Assembly: GCA_001592805.2 (NCBI GenBank)
Contig: CP051143.1
Location: 372,001 to 436,000, forward strand
Origin: Peltaster fructicola
Lineage: Eukaryota; Ascomycota; Dothideomycetes
DNA length: 64,000 nt
Reading direction: 5' to 3'
Positions 10,958 to 21,380 of the stretch are shown piece after piece; within the stretch, counting starts at the first letter, position 1; each line of letters starts with the position of its first letter. The translations under genes were made by a program, and so were the position numbers. The notes below the pieces were generated by a model. That model searched no databases, was not told the DNA's origin, and saw nothing but the letters and a program-made list of their open reading frames with translations.

Positions 10958-12598
10958 TCATCCCTCGTATGGTTCAAGCTCCGGGACAATGCTCTCCTGT
11001 TCCAGCATCGATGATGTAGCTTCAGTCATCAAGTCGCTCGGCATGATCGGCGGCTCATCTATCGAGCCCTGGTCATGAGCGGCCAGAATCTTCTCAAAGT
11101 CGGTCTCACCGGGCAGATTGACAGTATTCGAGGTCAAGGTAAGAGCATGATCGCGACCGTTGGGTGCTCTTCGCAGAGGAGGCCTCGTCACTGCTGCTGC
11201 TCTCTCCATCGCCAACCTTTCATACGCCAGGAGAGCATGCCGTCGATTGCTGTCTGTGCCCTTATTGTAGGTCCTGTGTGGTCGGGAAGGCTCGAGTGCA
11301 GGAGTGATTACATCGACGTCTAATCCAGCACTCGGATCCACGCTCGGCCTGCGTGAGGCAAACGGCGAGGGCATGTTGAAAGGCAGTTTGAAGCTGCCAG
11401 CGCACGTCCCGTTGCCTCTTGAATTGTATTTCCACGGTTTCTCTCTCCAGCAGAATATGACAACATCGAAGAAGCCAAGAATCGATATGCAGAAGACTGA
11501 CGCCGCGCGTAGACCAAAGACACTGTTGACATTGCGAGCTGTGCTGTAAGCGATGACTTGGGCAGCGAAGGGAGGTGACCACAAGATGATGTAGACCACA
11601 GGATAGAATAGCAACTTCTTGACTTGTGGTCTTGAGTTTTGTCGATGAACGGTAAAAGCCGAGAACTCGCCACCTCTTCTTTGACCACCGAAGGAGGGCT
11701 CAGGATCGATAGAGGGAGCGGACTCGTTCCCACTGCGTCTCTTAGGTCCAGTGCAGCAGATGTAGGACATGATAGCAATCGGCTTCGACCTTGACTGACT
11801 GGTCGTCTGGGGCGTTGCGCTGTTTCTCCGATCGAATGCCTGCGACTTCGTGTAGGTGTAGACACAGAAGATGCAGAGGAGCACAATTACCCAACCTGCC
11901 TGTGTTAGGTCTACTCGGACGATCGATGTCGATGTAATGACCTACACATATAACGAGGTACCCACGATAGTGCCAGCGTGTACGCTGCAGGCTCTAGGAA
12001 TAGCGAGCAGTAAGCACCGTCGAACGTGTAGCCAGTGTTGCTGGGTAGTCTTGAAAAGGGGATCAGGGCATCCATCATCGGGAAGATGAAGCAGGCCACA
12101 AGCACCCACTTCCTCGCAGCATAAAGTCCATCTCTTGAGCCTGGGATCCATTGTGGCGAGAGTATCTGCAATGTAACGTGCATTGTCAAGAAGAAGATTG
12201 ACAGATCTGCCGGGTTAGCCTACGCCTACAGGAGGTGCAAGGGACTGACCACAAGCTTCCAAGCTCATCTGCAGGAAGAATCCTCCAACTTGACAAAAGG
12301 TCGATTGAGATTCGATGCCATTTGACGTCGCAAGTCCGACAACACTGAAGACGAATATCCATAGGCTCTTCGATGCATCGGCAATGACTAGTGTCAGTAT
12401 CAACGAGAGTCTGAAGTTGCGCTGCATGGTGCAAAACCAATAGATGCCGACCAAGGCTGACAAGAGTGTCAGCGCTGAGGGGACTATTGCCACGATATGG
12501 ATATCTCGAGCCTGTGGAAACGCGAATTGCTGACCTGCAGCTGGCATGCTCTGTCTCGGGACCAATGTCGAGGGCATGACCGCAGGGAGCACCGCCAT
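10958..12598 (-). CDS. Git3/Gpr1-like seven-transmembrane G-protein-coupled receptor (3 exons)
   Basis: Exons 12250-12598, 11946-12206, 10958-11895; introns 12207-12249 (43 nt) and 11896-11945 (50 nt). Both splices are phase-consistent and rebuild conserved helices: LEACDLSIFFLTMHVTLQ across intron 1 (TM3) and ALSWVPRYMCWVIVLL across intron 2 (TM5). Product 515 residues. TM1 IVPSALTLLSALVGIYWF, TM2 LILTLVIADASKSLWIFVFS, TM4 VACFIFPMMDALIPF, a long loop 3, TM6 LLFYPVVYIILWSPPFA, TM7 ASVFCISILGFFDVVIF, then a ~150-residue cytoplasmic tail. TM6-TM7 fit the Git3 C-terminal domain of fungal nutrient (glucose)-sensing receptors that act through a G-alpha and cAMP. Ligand is unknown. Start at ATG 12596-12598, just before the extracellular N-terminus. 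Confidence 0.8.
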
Positions 12599-13040
12599 GT
12601 TGTCTTCACAACGGAGTGTGACTATGAAGGCATCGCAAATCGATATCCTTGACAGTAATGAGTAGTGTCGATCGTTGTGGACTGAAAAATGCAAATAGTC
12701 GTCCACATGGCGCTTCTCATGTGTGCCGGTTGCGGTCTGGTCTTGCAGAAACGAGCAATAATATAGAGTGTGCTTGCCCATACTTTCGACAAAGAATCGA
12801 GCAGCAATGTCACTCCGAGAGTCAGGAAGTCCTGTGCCATGGACTCGGTACTTCCTGCATTGTTGTTGCCCTGCCGAGCATTCAGCAACCAGCAATCCAG
12901 ACTGCTTGTCCAGCTCTCGTGATAACACTGTGTTGGATGTGGTTCCGATGGGGTAGCAGTTCTGCATGATAATGAAAAACGACAGTCCATGGCAATACCT
13001 GGCAGAGTGGAAGTCGGTCTCGACAATCGCTCAATAGCGC
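12599..13040. other. intergenic, GPCR upstream region
   Basis: Holds the GPCR promoter and the 3' flank of AIM32. Open frames in both directions here overlap each other and have no recognised domain. Nothing else seen. Confidence 0.5.
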
Positions 13041-14016
13041 TCACAACCTGAGAATGTTGCGATTCTGATCGATTCCGCCTCGAAACATGTTTTCAATGAT
13101 CTTGCCGTTGAGAACAGTCTGTCTCACAATACCTTCAACATGTTCTGGCGCAACCCTGCCATACCAGACTCCTGTACCAGCCAAGGGATGCTCCGACTGC
13201 GGTGGTAGATAGATGATCACGTTGCCAGCCCAGCGATGACCGCCAATGTGTGAGATGAGACCTACGCGTGCCCTTGGTCGTTCGCTGCTCTTTCCCGATG
13301 TGTCTATGCCATGCTGTTCAAGCTTTTCTTCGAACTCGGCCTTCAGTATAGGTCCTAAGACACCACATCGACTGTCCCGGCTACCATGCGAGCATATGAG
13401 CACTACTATTTCCTCGACATCTCTTACTCCTCGGAATAATGTCTGCAGCTCAGGCTGGCGCAATGCAATGTTATCTGGTGTTGGGAAGTCACCACGGACG
13501 GCAGGAGGCTCGACGGGTAGGACGAATGCTTTCACGAAATCCTCGACTGCTGCAGGTTCGAGTGAAATTGATGGTATGTATCGGAAGGACGGGAAGAGGT
13601 ATGCAGAAGAGGTAGACGTCTCGCGCTCAGGTGGTGCAAACGATGAGTGAGTGAGCATGACATTGTGGAAGGGCTGTTATGGTCAGCGTTGTACACGAGC
13701 ATCAACGTCAAAGACTCACATTGCTGTACTTCCCTTTGGGTGCAATAAATGACCTCAGATGGCGGACCAGCTTACCATCAGTATCGTCCTCGATCTTTGA
13801 GTTCCAATCTCCCTTGCCAGTAGAGATCAGAACCTGCTCAGCATACGCAGGCATCGTACCACCCAGAGGCTTTTCGTGATCGATCTCCAGCCCACCGGGC
13901 ATCTCTCGACAAGAGCATGATGGAGCTGGACATGACTGCACTGTTGGAAGGACGCCTTTGGTGGTGCTAGCAAACAGCCTGCGATGGAGCCCAGTGAAGA
14001 CAGATCTAGCAGCCAT
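13041..14016 (-). CDS. AIM32: AIM32-like thioredoxin-fold (sucrase/ferredoxin-like) mitochondrial protein (2 exons)
   Basis: Exons 13720-14016 and 13041-13673; intron 13674-13719 (46 nt, GTGAGT...AACAG, phase 0) joins KGKYSN to PFHNVMLTHSSF. Product 309 residues. The family (sucrase/ferredoxin-like, yeast Aim32) consists of thioredoxin-like 2Fe-2S/thiol proteins of the mitochondrial matrix and intermembrane space linked to redox quality control. Visible signatures: CSHGSRDSRCGVLGP with the Cys pair, then VGLISHIGGHRWAGNVIIYLP and a GVWYGRVAPEHVEGIVRQTV segment. The N-terminus MAARSVFTGLHRRLFAS is Arg-rich without acidic residues, a good mitochondrial presequence. Divergent from the sphingomyelinase gene across 334 nt. 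Confidence 0.85.
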
Positions 14017-14350
14017 GGCTAGCTTGACGGTCTAGACACGAGTTCAAGAAGATACAGAAATGTAAGTTGATGGGATTTGTTGATGATGGCATCTCTCCCG
14101 TCGAAGCCGATTAGCTTCGGAGGTGTCACGACAACGTGGTATAAGTCATTGGCATCCACAGCAAGACCCATGACCTATGCAGCGGATGTGGAGTCCACAT
14201 CCATCACACCTCTCGCTGCCATGTCTGCAACGTGCTTCTGGAGCGACCGAAAGGCGTTCCCACTAGCAGGAGAAGAAGCATTGACATGGATTGGTCGATA
14301 TAAAGCGTCCTGCTCGTGATAGCACCTGCGAAATCACGCACTTCTCCATC
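14017..14350. promoter_or_regulatory. divergent promoter between AIM32 and the sphingomyelinase gene
   Basis: 334-nt head-to-head intergenic region. A TATAAA at 14299-14304 lies about 50 nt before the chosen ATG at 14351 and could be the TATA element of the plus-strand gene. That spacing would give a short leader and argues against the upstream in-frame ATG at 14291. No other element recognised. Confidence 0.4.
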
Positions 14351-16767
14351 ATGGCTGCTACCATTCTGAAGTCGAGCTTCTTGCTCTCCGGCATGACCCA
14401 GGTCGTCCTTGGTCAATGGTGGGGACCTAATCGATGGTCAGAGTTGTCTGCATGGGCCGAAAACACTGGTCGTCCTTGGTATGGAGGAGACAGCTCAGCC
14501 TACGATGATAGCACTGATCACCCAGATCGGAGCACTGATGATGCAAACCGAAGTACCTATCATCCTACGCTGGGCACCACAACGCCCAGCTCAGTCTCAT
14601 CGGCTTCGATCACGCTGTCTGTCTCCAAGACGCTGAGCCAAAGCAAATCGTCTGGCGTGAGCTTGAACACTGCAACGCGATCCTCAACCCGCTCTGCAGC
14701 TTCGACCGCAGCTTATGCTTCAGGCAGCTACGGACCTGGTGTTGCCAGGTTCACCGCACCAGATGGCTTCCCAACATCAGCCTTCCCATCATACTGGCCA
14801 ACTCCTGCTGGTCAGGAACCACAGCCAAAGCTGTACGACCCGGCACTAAACCTCACATACCCGCAGAACTTGACCGACCCGGACAATCTTCCGACCTCTG
14901 ATCCAGATCCGATCATCCTGCCAAAGCCGATTGCCAACTTGACGATAGCTCAACAGCGTGTCATCATTAACAATGTGCTCGGAGAAGTCAAAGAGCTCAT
15001 CTCCAACCCGGTCTTCAGCTCGAATTGCTCGGCATGCATTGCTGCTCTCAGTGTGGCCAAGAGCGCAGCTCTGCTCGCGCCTGACATGGCACCGCAGGCT
15101 ATGGTTTCGTTGTGTGAAGAGACTAAGTTTGCATCGAATGCTTCCTGCGTGCTCAAGTTTGCCAACAACACTTTTGGTGCCATTTGGACGCAGGTCTTGG
15201 CAAATGCAGACGTCTCTGGCCTCGATGGTCAATACATCTGCAACAACGTGGGCGGATGGTGCCCATTGCCTTTGGTGTCCCCTCTGAACACCACCGGTCT
15301 CTTCCCTAAACCGAAGCCAAGCAACGTCACTGTTCCCAAGCCAAGCGGCAATCGAGTCAAAGTTTTGCACTTGTCTGACTTCCACATCGACCCACGATAC
15401 AAGGTCGGCTCCGAGGGCAACTGCACATCGGGACTTTGCTGCCGCAGCAACAACTTCAATACTGCCCTGCCTTCTGGCTCACTAAGCTATCCAGCTCCAG
15501 AGTTCGGAGCATTCAGATGTGATACGCCATACGATCTTGGCCTTGCTGCACTACAGGCTGTTGGGCCTCTTACGGGAACGTCGAAGGAGAGTCCGCTAGC
15601 TTGGGCGATCTACACCGGCGATCTGGCGGCTCATGATCCACAAAACCAGCTCAGCCGTGCGTTTATCGAGTACGCTCAGGATACCTCGTACTACATGTTC
15701 AAGGAGTATCTTACGGGACCTGTCTTCCCAGTCCTTGGCAACCATGATACTGATCCAGACGCCACTGATGCTCCTCACTCCCTACCAGGTGAGCTCGGTC
15801 AAGAATCAAGCTGGAATTACAACCACGTTTCGGCGCTGTGGCAGCTCAACGGCTGGCTCGATCCCGTGCATGCTCAGCAGGCAAGAATGCACTACGGTGC
15901 CTACAGTATCAAGAACAACTACGGCTTGCGCATGATCACATTCAACAGTGACTTCTGGTATCGATGTAAGTGATCTTCCGCAAGTGAAACCATTCCTAAC
16001 AACTTACAGCCAATTTTCTCAACTATATCAACACCACCAACCCAGACGTCTCAGGAAGCTTTGCCTTTGTCATTCAAGAGCTCCAGGCCGCCGAAGATGC
16101 TGGCGAGCGAGTATGGCTCTTCGCACACGTCCTCTCTGGATGGGATGGCAGCAACCCTCTTGCCAATCCGTCCAATCTCTTCTACCAGATCGTGGAGCGA
16201 TATTCTCCTCATATCATTGCCAACGTCTTCTTCGGCCACACGCACGAGGACCAGGTAATGATATACTACAGCAACAATGGAACAGTGCAGAGTCGTGACA
16301 CCGCTCTCAATGCCGGCTGGATAGGACCAAGTGTTACACCACTGACCAACTTGAACTCTGGCTTCCGTATGTACGAAGTTGACACGGCCTCTTTCGAGAT
16401 CTACGATGCATACACTTGGTACGCTGATGTGTCCAGCTTTAACACTCTCAACAGCACTGGACACGGGCCTGTGTATCAATTCGAGTACAGCACTCGAGAC
16501 GCCTTTGGACCTGCAGCAAACTGGCCAAGCACGGCGCCATTGAATTCTACCTTCTGGCATGCTGTGACCGAAGCAATGGAGCGCAACAACAGTCTGGTCA
16601 CCTTGCAGAACACCTACATGGGTAAACGCTCCGTCATGTCTCCGAATTGTACCAACACTGCATGTGCCAAGGCAAGAATTTGCTATATGCGATCAGGAAG
16701 TGCTGCCCTAGGCAGACTGTGTCCTCAAGGATATGCCAGTGTGCAGAGTCCATTCAAACCAACCTAG
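14351..16767 (+). CDS. secreted acid sphingomyelinase-like phosphodiesterase (2 exons)
   Basis: Exons 14351-15965 and 16010-16767; intron 15966-16009 (44 nt, GTAAGT...CCTAAC...ACAG). Product 790 residues. Order: signal peptide (MAATILKSSFLLSGMTQVVLG), Ser/Thr/Pro linker (~60-150), saposin-B domain with Cys pattern CSACIAAL...LCEET...CVLKF...YICNN (~225-310), then a calcineurin-like metallophosphatase domain. Dinuclear metal ligands are all visible: LSDFHID, YTGDLAAHD, VLGNHDTD, LFAHVLSGW and FFGHTHED. The family hydrolyses sphingomyelin or related phosphodiesters outside the cell or in acidic compartments; fungal paralogues have uncertain substrates. Many N-glycosylation sequons are present. 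An upstream in-frame ATG at 14291 would bury the signal peptide, so 14351 is preferred. Confidence 0.88.
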
Positions 16768-17235
16768 AGGGTGGTTGTAGAGTACGACGATGATGTATTG
16801 GTAGGAATGGTAGTTGCTAATTGATCATGACGAGAGACGAGGTTGACTTAAGCTTGCTCAGTCATGTAACTAGTATTGTTTCACCGAAAGCTTGTCTGCG
16901 ATGAGATGCAGCATCCAAGACCTTGATGACCAATGCCATCAAGGTCGTGGTGAGTCGTGTAGTGCACTCGTATATCGACAGGCCGACTGACGGCGAAGTG
17001 AAGCTCCCTAGGTTCTATGATTGGGTAATCGTTGTGTCAGTAGAAGACGATGCGGCTTCACTTTGTAGTCTTACCAGAACTACTACATCGCTCAAGTAAT
17101 GTCATCGTCAAAGATTCCTGTACATATGGCCAGGTTCGACTGCATCGTGCTGGGCCCAGCCATTCCAAGATGGAGTGAGGTGCTAGCTATTCCGACCAGA
17201 ACCAGACTACAGTCTCTGTACATGATTATATATAT
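16768..17235. other. intergenic between convergent genes
   Basis: 3' flanks of the sphingomyelinase and SLATT genes. A short inverted match of CAAGACCTTGATG and CATCAAGGTC near 16915-16950 could form a hairpin in either 3' UTR. No gene seen. Confidence 0.4.
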
Positions 17236-18296
17236 TCAACGGGTCAGTGGAAGTGTCAATCTGCTCGCCCAGCCAGCTTTCTTGCTCGGATGAGTCAGAG
17301 ATCCAATCTTGTTGGTCGATGGATCGACATTCCAGCTGTCAGGATGATTCTTCCTGTAGTCATCCATAACTCTGAGGTAGTCTTCTCGAACCTTCCTAAC
17401 GTTCTTGTAGAGAATCTTGCGGCCCGCACCAACGTCCCACCAAAGCTCCTGTGCCTCAAATAGCACCATACCGAGACTGTCTCGTCCTTGTCTCAGACGG
17501 TTGGGCAAACCTTGCCCCTTCATCAATGCCAAGACACCGGCAACAACAGTACTTATAGCTCCCAACACGGCCACTGCAATATGCGAGTCGACACTGCCGA
17601 GGCTGCCCAAGATGATAAACACTGCGCTCAGCAGCAATTGTAGAGTCATGAGGAAGTATGTCAGTATGTTGAACATATGGTAGCGAAAGTCCAGAGCGTC
17701 GTATTCGGATTTGATCTTTGCGAAGAGGCTATTTGGTACTGCGATGTGTTTGGGATGAGCGCTTGCCTGATCTGCGGGAATGAATCCCATAAGCTCGTAG
17801 AACTCAGACGGTGTTAATGGGTTTGGATCGTCATCAAGTCTGCTGGCAGCTCCATCAAGGTCTTCAACTTTGGTCTGATCGAGGATGCTCCTCTTCAGAG
17901 CTTCAGTCTGCTTGTCGAATGTTGCCGCTCTTCGCGGTTGTGTTGGCGATCCCATCGATTGGACATCGCCCGCACGATTCATGAAGGGTTCTTGGTGTTG
18001 AGGTGACTGAGGTTGCGCAGGACTGACAGGGCTCTGCGGCCAATTCTGTCGATGAACATTATCGGGAGCCTCTTGTCTGGTGTATCTTCCATGGGGCTAG
18101 TATGTTTAGTGGGCGTTCATTGCAGCCTGGGCACTCTACATACCAGGAGAGGCACATTAGAGAGTGGTCGCTTCTCGTCGGCCTGCACGCCCTCTTCTAG
18201 GTGATCATCTCGATAGTCGTAGTCAGTACTGTCACGCACAACGCTCCCACGCCAGGATCGCAGGCTTTTCGACAGCTCTTTTGGCAATTCATGCAT
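17236..18296 (-). CDS. fungal SLATT-family two-transmembrane protein (2 exons)
   Basis: Exons 18144-18296 and 17236-18096; intron 18097-18143 (47 nt, GTATGT...ACTAG, phase 0). Product 337 residues. The N-terminal ~130 residues are polar and disordered (Pro/Gln-rich, SPVSPAQPQSPQHQEP). Then comes the SLATT core: LTPSEFYELMGF, a basic amphipathic lead-in, two adjacent membrane helices (FNILTYFLMTLQLLLSAVFIILG and IAVAVLGAISTVVAGVLALMKG) and a GLPNRLRQGRDSL helix, with a charged cytosolic tail. SLATT domains (SMODS and SLOG-associating 2TM effectors) are predicted pore-forming effectors in bacterial nucleotide-signalled defence; fungi carry their own clade of unknown function. The next gene outward is ERD2. 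A further 5' exon is possible because a GTAAGT lies near 18350 upstream of the ATG. Confidence 0.75.
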
Positions 18297-18791
18297 TGTA
18301 GGATACAATTGAACAAGGAAACTTGCAACCGACGATGGAGATGAACTTACGCTCGAAGGAACAGCATCTAGCGATCTGACAACGGCTGTGAGGTCAGCCT
18401 TTGGCTGTGCGTCAAATCACGCTCCTCGATGTTGGGGGCTTATTCGTCGAAGCTGAGACGAAGTTGTGAAGCTAGTGGGGTGGGATTGCTATGGCGACCA
18501 CATCGGCGTCAACAAAGACTACACAACACCTGTGAGCACTGCGGTATGGCATGCAGTCTGTAAATTGGAGCTCTTGAAACACATTGCACTTCGATGACAA
18601 GTTTGTGACTGCGCGCTGATGGTGAGTCTGCGATTCATTTGCGTGGCTGGCTTGTTCTACTGCAAACACATCGCAACATGAGGCATCTGGAAGAGATAAT
18701 CACCAATGCACGGCTGTGGCGCGCCCCTTTTGACCAAGCATGGCGATCTTGCTGCTGTTGGTGCAATGGCTCACTGACCAGAGAGGCCAAC
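18297..18791. other. intergenic, SLATT upstream region
   Basis: Between the SLATT start and the ERD2 3' end. Contains a GTAAGT at about 18346-18351 (minus strand) that may be a leader-intron donor and a GGCGCGCC octamer at 18718-18725. No gene recognised. Confidence 0.45.
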
Positions 18792-19579
18792 ATTATACAG
18801 GTAAGTTGAATTTCTGCCCTTGCATGACCTTCGTCCAGTAGATGTAGAAAAGTCGAAATAACAAAAGGACGTCAGCTCAAATGTGTTTGACTAATGTCAG
18901 GACGACTTACAGAACAGTCTGAACCAGACCGGCCAACACAGCGATGGGATCCAGGTAGCCCTCAGTGAAGTATCTGCTATCATCAGCGAAGAGTCAACGT
19001 CCCGCGATTGAACGGACCTCCATATCCAGTTGGGAATGTACAGAGCTCGATACAAGCCAAGTGCAAAGATGTAGTGTGTTGTGATCGTCTCTGCACTTCC
19101 CGTACGCTGCAACATGAACAGCTGAGGCAAGATGGCAACCGACTCCAGCCATATCGAAAATGCCCAGAGCATTTCAAACGGCGAGTAGGTCCACTTCGGT
19201 GGAAAGAGTATCCCAAGCACAGCAGCTCCTGCCAGCAAATATTCCACTCGGAAGGTATCTTGATTTGGGTCGTGCGTAGGCTTGTAGTCGTTGAGCATAA
19301 GATAGACTACGTAACATTGTGTGCTGATGAAGACGATCTTGAGCGTTGTGTTCCAAAGTGATCTCGTTGGATCTGTCCACAGAAGATCTGGAAGATCAGT
19401 CTAGGCTCTGTGTGCTCCTCGTCTTGCTTACCCAGGTATCTCGTAACATATACCAATGTATACAGAAACTGACTCTTGAATGAAATGCCTGATGCACTGC
19501 TAGAGCTACGCATCTTGGCTATGAGGATGAACAGAGATGCCACATGGGAGAGATCCCCTAGTATCCTGAAGATATTCAT
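18792..19579 (-). CDS. ERD2: ERD2 K/HDEL receptor (4 exons; last exon out of register)
   Basis: ER-lumen-protein-retaining receptor, the seven-helix Golgi protein that returns HDEL-tagged chaperones to the ER. Exons 19432-19579, 19018-19387, 18911-18973 and about 18792-18860. Introns 19388-19431 and 18974-19017 are 44 nt each and in phase. Conserved: MNIFRILGDLSHVASLFIL start, then DLLWTDPTRSLWN, VEYLLAGAAVLGILF, LWAFSIWLESVAILPQLFML, THYIFALGLYRALYIPNWIWRYF, GYLDPIAVLAGLVQTVL. The conserved tail FYIYWTKVMQGQKFNLPV with stop at 18792-18794 is present. No AG acceptor and frame together reach it from the donor at 18910; about two extra bases would be needed. Either base errors or a damaged 3' end. 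Read literally, translation stops at 18907. Confidence 0.85.
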
Positions 19580-20185
19580 GGCTGTGTGCTGTTGCGTTCT
19601 TACTTGGCGTGGAAGGGATCGCTGCCACCGAAGACGCGATCCGCTGTGCGAAGATCGCTCAAGAGGTGGTCAACGTAGCTGAAGTGCTTCGACAATGCAG
19701 CCAATAGTCCCGCGGGTCTGGTGAAGGTCTGGGTGAGCTTCTAGAGTTGTCGCTGGTCTTGGCTTGCGAGGGAATGCGGCAGAGCTGTGAGTAGACCACT
19801 CGTAGCGTCGTGGTCACAATGAGAAGAGCAATGTCGTGGTAGTTGAGTCGTCAGGCATACAGTTCATCAAGACACTTTTCCGAAACAATGCTGCGGATTT
19901 TGAGCTTGGACACCCTTGCGACAACACCTTATTGGTCAGTATTCGACGAGACGTGAGCATGCAGATCTGAAGAAAGGCTCGTAGAACATGAAACTCGTTA
20001 TACAGTAAACTTATTGATGCCAGAGAAGCCGTGGAGGTAGCCAGCGCCATCAATGTGGTAGTTTTCGCGACCATCGGAGCAGATGCCAGCTCTTACTCAT
20101 CGCGATGTGCAGATCATAGCAGGCGTGTATTATGTGTTGCTCGACAGCGATGCAGCCAGCATATCGTGCTGGGCATGCAGCTCAC
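19580..20185. other. intergenic, ERD2 upstream region
   Basis: Between the ERD2 start and the FES1 stop. A minus-strand 86-codon ORF (19814-20074) has a hydrophobic N-terminus and could be a small secreted protein, but nothing else supports it. No other feature. Confidence 0.35.
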
Positions 20186-20848
20186 TCATGCCCCATCTGC
20201 AGCTCGTCGCCGGAGAGCATCCACCACCGAGTTGACCTGTTCCATGTCTGCAGCATCCAACCTGTCTGCTCCTGTCAAAAAACCCTTTGGTAGCTTCTCT
20301 ACCAGCTCATCAAAGGCAGGCTGAAAGTTCCTCACTTCGCTACTCAATGCTGTAGCAGCCTTCTTCCTCACTTTCTGATCATCATCCTGCATTACGCGAT
20401 CAAGCAAGCTCTGCACACCTCCCAAAGCTAAGAGCTTCTCTTGACATCTGACGTTGTTCTGTACGGCGGTGCTGATGACCCATGCGGCATACATCCTGCA
20501 TTCCGCCTCTTCCGTTTGTAATTGTTCGAGCAGTGGTGTCCACAGCTTCAATGCTTCCATGTTGTTTGCGTTGTCGATCTGCTCGACCAGCTGCTCCAGA
20601 TTGTCCCAGGCTATTAGCTTGTTCTCGAGGTTGCTCTCTTCAGGCGTTGCCGTGATGACCACCATGGCCTCCCGCATCAGGTCTGCGTCTGAGGGCCCAC
20701 CTAGAAGCGCTGCGAGCATCTTGGGATCGAGACCTTTCCTCGGATCTCTTGGAGCTTGTCCATCTTGAGCGGATTGTTGCGAGGTGTCTGAATTCGTTAT
20801 GCCCCACTGGAGCAGCTGGTTGAGACTGCCTTGGTCTGGATTCGACAT
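20186..20848 (-). CDS. FES1: FES1 Hsp70 nucleotide exchange factor
   Basis: 220-residue cytosolic armadillo-type exchange factor that releases ADP from Hsp70 and supports proteasomal clearance of misfolded proteins. The start MSNPDQGSLNQLLQWG at 20846-20848 fits the family N-terminus (LNxLLxWGIxNS); an in-frame ATG at 20884 is less likely. The helical repeats are visible: LMREAMVVI, WDNLEQLVEQIDNANNMEAL, LWTPLLEQLQTEEAECRMYAAWVISTAVQNN, LLALGGVQSLLDRV, VRKKAATALSSEVRNF. Single exon. Length is typical of fungal Fes1. Confidence 0.92.
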   Translation of the reverse strand: MSNPDQGSLNQLLQWGITNSDTSQQSAQDGQAPRDPRKGLDPKMLAALLGGPSDADLMREAMVVITATPEESNLENKLIAWDNLEQLVEQIDNANNMEALKLWTPLLEQLQTEEAECRMYAAWVISTAVQNNVRCQEKLLALGGVQSLLDRVMQDDDQKVRKKAATALSSEVRNFQPAFDELVEKLPKGFLTGADRLDAADMEQVNSVVDALRRRAADGA

Positions 20849-21380
20849 TGTGTTGTTGTGTGAAGTCAGGTCGCATACTAGCAAGATCAGTTCTTTAACA
20901 AGACAACTTCCACGAAGAAGTGTCTAGCGATTTCTAGCGACTTCCCTTGTTTTCCAACAGCACCTTCGCACGGTGAGGCAATGTTGAATGCTTCAAGCTG
21001 GTTAGGGTCAACACCGATATGTCACTCCGTCGTCAGTGCTGGTTGCCAGAACCCAGCAAGGTCATCCAACCGCATGCAGATGCCTTGAGCCAATATGGTG
21101 GCAATGGCAATGCTAGCAATGTTTCAATCAGCAAAGATAACTGGTGAGTTGAACACGAAGCTATGCACATAGGAAACTATTGGAAATCTATAGGCCGATC
21201 ACACCTTCGTAGGTACAATGATCAGTGTAATCAATCATTGTTATGATTGATCATTGCGATCATCGTGATCATGTCACGTGGCTGTTCCATGGTCTTTCCT
21301 GTCAGACTCAATTGTACGCGGTGCGTAGTAGTGATTGGTTGTAACACTATCTCGACAGTTTCCGTGAGCTGATCTGGACA
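20849..21380. promoter_or_regulatory. FES1 upstream / HET downstream region with inverted repeat and E-box
   Basis: Contains a perfect 9-bp inverted repeat with a 4-nt loop (21230-21238 and 21243-21251, ATCAATCAT / ATGATTGAT), nested in a cluster of TGATCA/GATCAT motifs, and a CACGTG at 21275-21280. It lies about 430 nt upstream of FES1 and about 130 nt beyond the HET stop. It may be a terminator hairpin, a regulatory element or a small element relic. Confidence 0.4.

Noticed and set aside
10970-10985. GGTTCAAGCTCCGG resembling a tRNA B box
   Set aside because: Lies in the GPCR C-terminal coding region; no A box or acceptor stem around it.
19814-20074. Small minus-strand ORF with hydrophobic N-terminus
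   Set aside because: Could be a small secreted protein, but no cysteine pattern, splice or family support; kept only as a note.
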